From DASVLX01 sp035552275 (lineage in GTDB: Bacteria; Actinomycetota; Actinomycetes; Mycobacteriales; Pseudonocardiaceae), in NCBI GenBank assembly GCA_035552275.1, contig DASZLR010000176.1, positions 1-17,467 on the forward strand: a DNA stretch of 17,467 bases, written 5' to 3'. A program made the position numbers and the translations under genes. Below the pieces are notes generated by a model. It was not told where the DNA came from. It saw nothing but the letters and a program-made list of their open reading frames with translations, and made no database searches. Shown in pieces: positions 12,481 to 17,467 of this stretch (positions are counted from its first letter, which is position 1; each line of letters begins with the position of its first letter).

Positions 12481-13497
12481 GTGTCTGTCACCAACGGCCG
12501 GGAGGTCCAGCTCGTCGCGCGCCCGGTGGGTGAGCCGACGGTGTCCGATTTCGCGATGGTGGACGCGCCGGTCGGCGAGCCGGGGCCGGGCCAGGTCCTG
12601 GTGCGCAACGACTGGCTGTCCGTCGATCCCTACATGCGCGGCCGGATGAATGACGTGAAGTCGTACGTGCCGCCGTTCCGGCTCGGTCGGGCCATGGAGG
12701 GCGGCGCGGTGGGGACTGTGATCGACTCGCGAGCAGACGGAGTTCCGGTCGGAGCCACCGTGCTGCACGGGCTCGGCTGGCGCGAGTACGCGATCCTGGA
12801 CGCGAAGCAGGCGCAGCTGGTGGACACCGAGCTCGCGCCCGCTCAGGCGTACCTGGGCGTGCTCGGCACGACCGGGCTTACCGCGTACGTCGGGCTCACC
12901 GTGGCCGCGCCGGTGCGGGACGGCGATGTGGTGTTCGTGTCCGGCGCGGCCGGGGCGGTCGGCATCGTCGCCGGGCAACTGGCCCGAAAGCTCGGCGCGG
13001 CCAAGGTGATCGGCTCGGCCGGCGGCGCGGAGAAGACCAAACGGCTGGTCGAGGACTTCGGCTACGACGCCGCCATCGACTACCGCGCCGGCGACCTGCG
13101 CGAACAGCTCACGGCGGCCGGCGCCCGGGGCATCGACGTCTACTTCGACAACGTCGGCGGCGAACACCTGGAGGTCGCGATCGCCGCGCTGCGCCCGTTC
13201 GGCCGGGTGGCGCTGTGCGGGGCGATCTCCCAGTACAACGTGACCGAGCTGCCGCCGGGTCCGAACAACATGACGCTGGCCATCGGCAAACGGTTGTCGC
13301 TGCGCGGTTTCATCGTCACCGACCACCAGGACCTGGCGGCCGAGTATGTCCAGCGGGCCGCCGGCTGGCTGCGCGACGGGTCACTGCGCGCCGAGGAGAC
13401 CGTGGTGGAGGGCATCGACAACGCCGTCGACGCCTTCCTCGGCCTGCTGCACGGCGCGAACATCGGCAAAATGCTGGTCAAGCTGCCTGCCGCCTGA
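12481..13497 (+). CDS. NADP-dependent oxidoreductase, MDR superfamily (CurA/PTGR-like)
   Basis: The 338-residue product is a zinc-free medium-chain reductase. An N-terminal GroES-like domain carries SVDPYMRGRM (residues 47-56), diagnostic of the CurA/leukotriene B4 dehydrogenase/prostaglandin reductase group. A Rossmann domain follows with VFVSGAAGAVG (151-161) and YFDNVGG (221-227). These enzymes reduce the alpha,beta double bond of enones and enals using NADPH in the cytoplasm, often detoxifying reactive electrophiles or quinone-like compounds. Length is normal for the family. The GTG start has an ideal ribosome site (AGGAGG, 12468-12473, 7-nt spacing). It lies 29 nt after the unknown gene and converges on the FMN-reductase operon; nearby FMN reductase and exporter genes hint at a shared xenobiotic or electrophile response. 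The exact substrate is unknown. Confidence 0.93.
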   Translation: MSVTNGREVQLVARPVGEPTVSDFAMVDAPVGEPGPGQVLVRNDWLSVDPYMRGRMNDVKSYVPPFRLGRAMEGGAVGTVIDSRADGVPVGATVLHGLGWREYAILDAKQAQLVDTELAPAQAYLGVLGTTGLTAYVGLTVAAPVRDGDVVFVSGAAGAVGIVAGQLARKLGAAKVIGSAGGAEKTKRLVEDFGYDAAIDYRAGDLREQLTAAGARGIDVYFDNVGGEHLEVAIAALRPFGRVALCGAISQYNVTELPPGPNNMTLAIGKRLSLRGFIVTDHQDLAAEYVQRAAGWLRDGSLRAEETVVEGIDNAVDAFLGLLHGANIGKMLVKLPAA

Positions 13498-13514
13498 CCG
13501 GGACCGGGACCGGC

Positions 13515-14111
13515 TTAACCGGGATAGGGCTCGCGGCTCTTCGCGGCGCGCAGCGCGCCGGCCCACCACAGCAGTTGGCGAACCATCCGGTGCAGCGCGT
13601 CGGTAGCGGCGCTGTCGGGAAAGTCGACGGCGGGATCGCTGGCCGGCCCCCATGGGTTATGCAGGCTGACCGTGTCGCGGACGGTCATGGCGTGCAGTTC
13701 GGCGAACACCAGCCGCAGCGCCTCGACCGCGCGCAGCCCGCCGGCCAGGCCGCCGTAACAGACGAAACCGACCGGCTTCGCCTGCCACGGCTCGCGAAGC
13801 GCGTCGATCGCCGTCTTGAGTGGACCGGGAAAACTGTGGTTGTACTCCGGGGTGATCACGATGACGGCGTCGGCGGCATTGATTCGGTTGGCGAAGGATG
13901 CCAGGTCCGGATGGCCGGCCATGGTGTGCGGCACGGTCAGCTCGGCCAGGTCGATGAGGTCAGCGTCGATGTGGCGGTCGATGTTGCCGTCGATGTCGGC
14001 GTCCAGCAGGCTTTTGTGCACCCAGGCGCCAATGCCGACGCCGAACCGTCCTTCCCGGACGCTGCCGATGATGACGGCGATCCGGTGGTGGGTGTCGAGT
14101 GCGGTGGTCAT
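13515..14111 (-). CDS. NAD(P)H-dependent FMN reductase family protein
   Basis: The 198-residue flavodoxin-like product has the phosphate-binding loop GSVREGRFG (residues 16-24) and the family signature TPEYNHSFPGPLKTAID, as in NADPH-dependent FMN/quinone/azo reductases. It should bind FMN, probably as a dimer, and use NAD(P)H to reduce quinones, azo dyes or metal oxyanions. The ATG at 14111 overlaps the exporter stop (ATGA) and has GGAAAGGAA upstream, so it is the second gene of the operon driven from 15551. An insertion-like Asp/Ile/His-rich stretch (LLDADIDGNIDRHIDADLID) follows the first helix and is mildly repetitive. The frame is open further upstream only as a shadow of the exporter gene. 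Chromate reductase and ArsH-like roles cannot be excluded. Confidence 0.9.
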   Translation of the reverse strand: MTTALDTHHRIAVIIGSVREGRFGVGIGAWVHKSLLDADIDGNIDRHIDADLIDLAELTVPHTMAGHPDLASFANRINAADAVIVITPEYNHSFPGPLKTAIDALREPWQAKPVGFVCYGGLAGGLRAVEALRLVFAELHAMTVRDTVSLHNPWGPASDPAVDFPDSAATDALHRMVRQLLWWAGALRAAKSREPYPG

Positions 14112-15538
14112 GTCGTTCCTTTCCTTGGCGTGCGGTGTTTTTCGGCGTTTCGGAGCCAACCGGAGGCAATTGTCGCGAGTAGACAGATGCCGGCGAGCAC
14201 AATGAACGCGGAGTGGAATCCCGTCGGCACGCTGACGGTCAGCCCGCGGGACAGCACGATCACGCACAGCGCCCCGCCGACCGCTCCGCCCACCCGCATG
14301 GCGATGTTGGTCAGCGCGGTGGCGTCGCCGAGGTCGGCCGGGCGGACGGCTGCGTACGCGGCGGTCGTCGCCGGCATCATCGCCAGCCCCAACCCCGCGC
14401 CCCGGACGATCAGCAGCACCTGGATCAGCGCCATCGGCGTGTGCGGGCCGAACCACGGCCAGGCGATGGTGCTCAGCAACACGACCAGCGAGCCGGCCAG
14501 CGAGACCACGCCACCGCCGTGAGCGTCGGTGAGCCGGCCGGCGACCAGCATGATGAGCGTGGAACCCAGTCCCAGCGCGATGAGGAACAGTCCGGTCGAC
14601 GTCGAGCCCAGGCCCAACCGGAGCTGGAACCACAGCGGCAGCAGCAACACCGCGCCGAACATGCTCGCGCCGGCGAGCAGCACGGTGAGCAGGCTCGCGG
14701 CCAGCACCGGATTCGCCGCCAACCGCAGGCGCAGCACAGGATCGCGGGCACGCAGCGACCGCCAGCCGAACAACGCCAGCGAACCCAGTCCGGCGGCGGC
14801 GATGATTAGGTACGGCACGACCGAGGCGCCGCCGGGCGAGCCGAGTTCGGTCAGCGCGTAGACCAGCGCCGGCAGGCTCACCGACACCAGGGCCAGCCCC
14901 GGCCAGTCCATTCGTGGCGGCCGCTGGCGCTGCCCGCGCGGCACGAACCGCAATGCCAGCAACAGAACCGGCAGGCCGATCGGCAGGTTCAGCCAGAACA
15001 GCGCCGGCCAGGAGAACCGGGACAGCAGGAAGCCGCCGACGCTGGGGCCGACGACGGGGGCCAGCCCGACCACCATGCCGAGCGTCCCCATCATCCGGCC
15101 GAGCCGTTCGGGACCGACGGCCAGCCCGATGACCGTCTGGCCGGCGGCGAGCAGCACCCCGGCGGCCATGCCCTGTACGCCGCGCACCCCGACCAGCACG
15201 CCAATCGCAGGCGCGAGGGCGCACCCCGCCGAGGTGAGCAGGAAGAGGGCGAACGTGACCATCCACAGCCGGCCGGCGCCCGTCCGGCGGATCAGCCACG
15301 GCGTCAGCGGGAGCGCGGCCGACAGCCCGAGCAGAAACGCGGTGGCGACCCACTGGATGGCGGACAGGCCGGTGTGCAGACTGACCCGCATCGACTCCAG
15401 GCCGACCGCCACGATAGAGCTGTCCATGTTGGCCAGAAACGAGCCGAGCGCCATGACCACCGCGGCCGCCCACACCGCCCGCGAAATCGGCGGCGCGGCC
15501 TCACCCTTCGCCGCAGGGATCTCCCGCAGATCGCTCAT
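14108..15538 (-). CDS. MFS drug exporter, DHA2 (14-TM) family
   Basis: The 476-residue product has about 14 hydrophobic helices. LGSFLANMDSSIVAVGLESM in helix 1 corresponds to the family's LDxTIVNVALP region, with a membrane Asp at 39. A motif-A loop (PWLIRRTGAGRLW) and the antiporter motif C (GLAPVVGPSVGGFLLSRF) are present. These proton-driven pumps (EmrB/QacA type) export drugs, dyes or antibiotics. The ATG at 15538 has no ribosome site because the predicted promoter would start transcription at about the ATG itself. It is divergent from the MerR gene and overlaps the FMN-reductase start by 4 nt, suggesting a MerR-regulated export-plus-reduction operon. The substrate is unknown; a toxic quinone-like or aromatic compound would suit the neighbours. 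Confidence 0.92.
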   Translation of the reverse strand: MSDLREIPAAKGEAAPPISRAVWAAAVVMALGSFLANMDSSIVAVGLESMRVSLHTGLSAIQWVATAFLLGLSAALPLTPWLIRRTGAGRLWMVTFALFLLTSAGCALAPAIGVLVGVRGVQGMAAGVLLAAGQTVIGLAVGPERLGRMMGTLGMVVGLAPVVGPSVGGFLLSRFSWPALFWLNLPIGLPVLLLALRFVPRGQRQRPPRMDWPGLALVSVSLPALVYALTELGSPGGASVVPYLIIAAAGLGSLALFGWRSLRARDPVLRLRLAANPVLAASLLTVLLAGASMFGAVLLLPLWFQLRLGLGSTSTGLFLIALGLGSTLIMLVAGRLTDAHGGGVVSLAGSLVVLLSTIAWPWFGPHTPMALIQVLLIVRGAGLGLAMMPATTAAYAAVRPADLGDATALTNIAMRVGGAVGGALCVIVLSRGLTVSVPTGFHSAFIVLAGICLLATIASGWLRNAEKHRTPRKGTT

Positions 15539-15545
15539 GTCCCGT

Positions 15546-15576
15546 ACGGTAGAAGTTGAACAAATGTTGAAGTCAA
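15546..15576 (-). promoter_or_regulatory. 19-bp-spacer MerR-type promoter of the exporter operon
   Basis: On the minus strand TTGACT (15576-15571) and TACCGT (15551-15546) are separated by 19 nt, longer than the usual 17 and typical of promoters activated by MerR proteins through DNA untwisting. The spacer contains repeated GTTGAA motifs on the plus strand (15555-15560 and 15566-15571). The expected start of transcription coincides with the exporter ATG at 15538, implying a leaderless mRNA. Confidence 0.6.
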
Positions 15577-15589
15577 GGAGCGATCCGCT

Positions 15590-16030
15590 ATGACGACCGC
15601 CACAACGACCTCAGAGCTGACCACGGCGCCGACACTGACGGTGAGTGATCTCGCGCGGGGCAGCGGCGTCGCGCCGTCGGCGGTGCGGTTCTACGAGAAG
15701 CACGGGCTGATCACCAGCGAGCGCACTCCCGGCAACCAGCGGCGCTTCCATCAGGTTGACGAGTGCATCGTCAAGATCATCCGGGTGGCGCAGCGAGTGG
15801 GACTGTCGGTGGCCGAGATCCGTGGCCTGATGGCCGACCTGCCCGGTGACCGCGGCCAGGTCGGCATCGACGATTTCCGGCGGCTGCGACTCCGGCTGGA
15901 AGCCGAGCTGCGCCAACGGATGGACGCGCTCGCCGAGGTCCTAGACGACCTGACTTCGGACGAGAAGCTGTGCGAGTTGCCACCCAAGCCGCCGCTAACC
16001 AGTGGCCGGCGAGCCCGGTCGTTCGGTTAG
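15590..16030 (+). CDS. MerR-family transcriptional regulator
   Basis: The 146-residue product has a Thr-rich start, then a MerR winged-helix domain (about residues 16-85, with VSDLARGSGVAPSAVRFYEK and the wing HGLITSERTPGNQRRF) and a dimerisation helix (about 103-125). Two cysteines (in DECIVKI and KLCELPP) are present but not the SoxR four-Cys iron-sulfur cluster, so it is not SoxR. Its effector may be a small organic ligand. AAGGAG (15575-15580) is the ribosome site. It is divergent from the MFS exporter across a 51-nt gap that contains a 19-bp-spacer promoter, so it very likely represses or activates that operon and itself. The stop overlaps the stop of the convergent HNH gene (TTAG). Confidence 0.93.
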   Translation: MTTATTTSELTTAPTLTVSDLARGSGVAPSAVRFYEKHGLITSERTPGNQRRFHQVDECIVKIIRVAQRVGLSVAEIRGLMADLPGDRGQVGIDDFRRLRLRLEAELRQRMDALAEVLDDLTSDEKLCELPPKPPLTSGRRARSFG

Positions 16031-16611
16031 CCGCCGGCCGCTGTTTCGGTCGCCCGCATCCAGGCTGACTCGTCCTCGGTCAGCGTCGGGCGGCCAGCGG
16101 CTATCCACAACGGACGGAACAGTTCGGTCAGGCCACGCCAGTGCTGGTCGAGAGGCTCCCGTAGCGACCACCGGAGCTCGTCCAGATCGAGGTCGCCCTT
16201 GCGTCGATTGCAGGTCCAGCACGCTGTCACCAGATTGTCCAGAGCCAGCGGATCGCCGCCACCGGCGATCGGTCGGACGTGATCAAGCGTTGCCGATCGG
16301 ACCATGAACGCCGGGTGGGTCGAGTCCGCCTTCCAGTTACGGTGGTACGGGAATTGATCGGGATACAACCTCGACACCAACCGCATCACCGCGGTCAGGA
16401 TGAGTCGCTCGCCGCAGTACCGGCACTGGTAACGATCGCGGGCGTACACCCACGTGATGACGCCCATCGCCGGCCACCGTTCCGTCTTCCGGCTCGGTGG
16501 AACAAAACCGATCTCGTTCATCGCGGCCAACGCGGCCTGGTCATCCCCCCGGATGCGAGCCTGCATGATGCGGGTCAGCGAATCGGGATAGGGATCGTCC
16601 GGCGCGCGCAT
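16027..16611 (-). CDS. HNH endonuclease
   Basis: The 194-residue product has a zinc-stabilised HNH motif: Cys63-x2-Cys66 (YQCRYCG), the core ATLDHVRPIAGGGD with Asp110-His111, Asn126 (DNLVTAC) and Cys131-x2-Cys134 (CWTCNRRKGD). It should be a metal-dependent DNA nuclease of the McrA/5-methylcytosine-restriction-like superfamily; many chromosomal actinomycete members have unknown targets. Met at 16611 gives a compact protein; a further in-frame Met at 16659 would add 16 residues. The ribosome site is poor for both. The C-terminal extension (about 140-194) is helical. There is no methylase or helicase neighbour, so a restriction role is not supported. It is convergent with the MerR gene (4-nt overlap) and divergent from the acetyltransferase. 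Confidence 0.9.
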   Translation of the reverse strand: MRAPDDPYPDSLTRIMQARIRGDDQAALAAMNEIGFVPPSRKTERWPAMGVITWVYARDRYQCRYCGERLILTAVMRLVSRLYPDQFPYHRNWKADSTHPAFMVRSATLDHVRPIAGGGDPLALDNLVTACWTCNRRKGDLDLDELRWSLREPLDQHWRGLTELFRPLWIAAGRPTLTEDESAWMRATETAAGG

Positions 16612-16720
16612 AACCCGATCTTCGCACGGCCATCCGGTCCGTCTGGTGAGACGCGCCACAACGGCTCAGGTATCTCCGCGCGGCGATGAACGTGCAGTCC
16701 GCCGCGCTACCGTATCCGCC

Positions 16721-17224
16721 ATGGCCTGCTACGAACGGTCCACTGCCCGACTGCGGCTTCGCCGGGTGACCATGGACGATCTGGCGGCGTTCGTCGCGCT
16801 GGAAACAGCGTTGCGGGCACAGGAGAATCCGCCGCGCGAGCCGCCGGCCAGTACCGAATCCGCCCGGTATCTCGCCGCGTTCACCCAGGTCTGGGACGGT
16901 GGCGAACTCGGCTACTGGACAATCCTGCGCGATGGCCGGATCGCCGGATTCGGCGGTGTGGCACCGAAACTCTGGCGGGACCGCCGCTGCTGGAATCTCT
17001 ACTACCGTGTCGCGCCGGCGTGCTGGGGGCTGGGTATCGCCACCGAAATGGCACGCGAGGCCATCGCGGTCGCCGCGACCGTCCATCCACAGTGGCCAGT
17101 TCTGGTGGAAACCCGACCACACAACACCGCGGCGATCCGCGTCGCCGAACGGGCCGGCCTGCGCCGCCAGGAAACGCCGGCCGACGACAAGTACGCCGTG
17201 CTGCTGCGGGAACCGGCCGCGTGA
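16721..17224 (+). CDS. GNAT acetyltransferase, RimJ/RimL-like
   Basis: The 167-residue product starts RLRLRRVTMDDLAAFVALE, the beta1-alpha1 of a GNAT fold. It carries the acetyl-CoA pyrophosphate loop in YRVAPACWGLGIATEM (Q/RxxGxG/A-like: C-W-G-L-G-I-A) and the RimJ/RimL-type end VETRPHNTAAIRVAERAGLRRQ. It would acetylate a small amine or a protein N-terminus using acetyl-CoA in the cytoplasm. The ORF extends upstream to 16646, but the ATG at 16721 begins exactly at the domain, and the extra residues are basic and unlike the family. No ribosome site precedes the ATG, so it may be leaderless. It is divergent from HNH across 109 nt and converges on the gene at 17231. The substrate is unknown. 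Confidence 0.9.
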   Translation: MACYERSTARLRLRRVTMDDLAAFVALETALRAQENPPREPPASTESARYLAAFTQVWDGGELGYWTILRDGRIAGFGGVAPKLWRDRRCWNLYYRVAPACWGLGIATEMAREAIAVAATVHPQWPVLVETRPHNTAAIRVAERAGLRRQETPADDKYAVLLREPAA

Positions 17225-17230
17225 CCGTCG

Positions 17231-17467
17231 TCATCGCTGGTCCCGCATTCGCTGGGCGAGGGTAAGAATCGGTCCGCACAAAGGCAGGTCGCGGCGTGGC
17301 TGTCGATGCCAGGTCAGCGTGCCGACCCAAAGCCGGCTGGGCGGCAGGTCGATCATCGCGCGAGGGTGATGGTGCTCGATCATGGGCTCGTGCACCTCGT
17401 GTGGCTGGAAGCAGCGCGCGATGATGACCCGCCGCCCGTCCGGGTGGGCCACCACCGGCGCGGGTTC
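17231..17467 (-). CDS. Unknown protein (5' truncated by window)
   Basis: The minus-strand frame is open from the window edge to the stop at 17231, giving 78 residues. The visible part is rich in His and Arg (VIIARCFQPHEVHEPMIEHH, SRLWVGTLTWHRQPRRDLP) and has GC-rich third positions, supporting real coding; a GTG at 17455 could be an internal start. The HEVHEPMIEHHH stretch might bind metal but matches no motif I can name. Convergent with the acetyltransferase, with a 6-nt gap. Confidence 0.5.
   Translation of the reverse strand, partial: EPAPVVAHPDGRRVIIARCFQPHEVHEPMIEHHHPRAMIDLPPSRLWVGTLTWHRQPRRDLPLCGPILTLAQRMRDQR

Noticed and set aside
13215..14522. A 435-codon plus-strand frame across the reductase, FMN reductase and exporter genes
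   Set aside because: It is an antisense and out-of-frame shadow of three well-supported genes with no recognisable domain.
15590..16030. SoxR identity for the MerR protein
   Set aside because: The four-cysteine iron-sulfur motif of SoxR is absent; only two distant Cys are present.
16027..16611. HNH protein as part of a restriction or defence system
   Set aside because: No methylase, helicase or other defence gene is adjacent; the neighbours are a MerR regulator and an acetyltransferase.
1..17467. CRISPR array, rRNA genes, insertion sequence transposases
   Set aside because: No regularly spaced repeats, rRNA-like sequence or transposase motifs were seen on either strand.

Overview
The window is high-GC DNA with GC-rich third codon positions, GTG and TTG starts beside purine-rich ribosome binding sites, and a tRNA gene whose CCA end is not encoded. 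This suggests a soil-type actinomycete, possibly of the Pseudonocardiales or Streptomyces kind. The genus cannot be fixed from the sequence alone.

Layout. (1) 1-1238: the 3' part of an ImmA/IrrE-type zinc metallopeptidase gene, overlapped by 4 nt by a PIN-like nuclease/toxin gene. This looks like mobile, toxin-antitoxin-type cargo. (2) 1241-5517: a very small (about 4.3 kb) integrative element inserted in the 3' half of a tRNA gene with anticodon CAT. It is bounded by an exact 33-bp direct repeat (1254-1286 and 5485-5517). It encodes an HTH-TPR-like regulator, a tight run of small orphan genes ending in an XRE-type HTH protein, and a convergent tyrosine integrase next to the intact tRNA. A second repeat (CGAGTCCCTTGCT, then GCAAGC) lies about 55-61 nt inside each att copy and looks like a pair of integrase arm sites. 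No replication, transfer, coat or recognisable excisionase gene is present. (3) 5549-7540: two surface-type proteins with Ser/Thr/Pro-rich stalks and a small CxxCxCxC protein. (4) 7559-10803: a translationally coupled pair on the minus strand, a membrane GT2 polysaccharide synthase carrying an N-terminal GGDEF-like but motif-degenerate domain, and an acyltransferase-3 membrane protein. Together they probably make and acylate a cell-surface glycan. (5) 10804-11506: a 0.7-kb gene-free region with several dyads. (6) 11507-13497: an unrecognised 314-aa protein followed by a CurA/PTGR-like NADP-dependent reductase. (7) 13515-16030: a MerR regulator divergent from an MFS (DHA2) exporter-FMN reductase operon. 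The intergenic region holds a promoter with a 19-bp spacer, and the exporter mRNA is predicted to be leaderless. (8) 16027-17467: an HNH endonuclease, a RimJ/RimL-like acetyltransferase and the end of an unknown gene.

The points most worth following are the mini-element, whose distal att copy is decayed so that excision would rebuild a faulty tRNA, and the GGDEF-like/GT2 fusion coupled to an acyltransferase. Every functional call is by eye from motifs; no database search was run.
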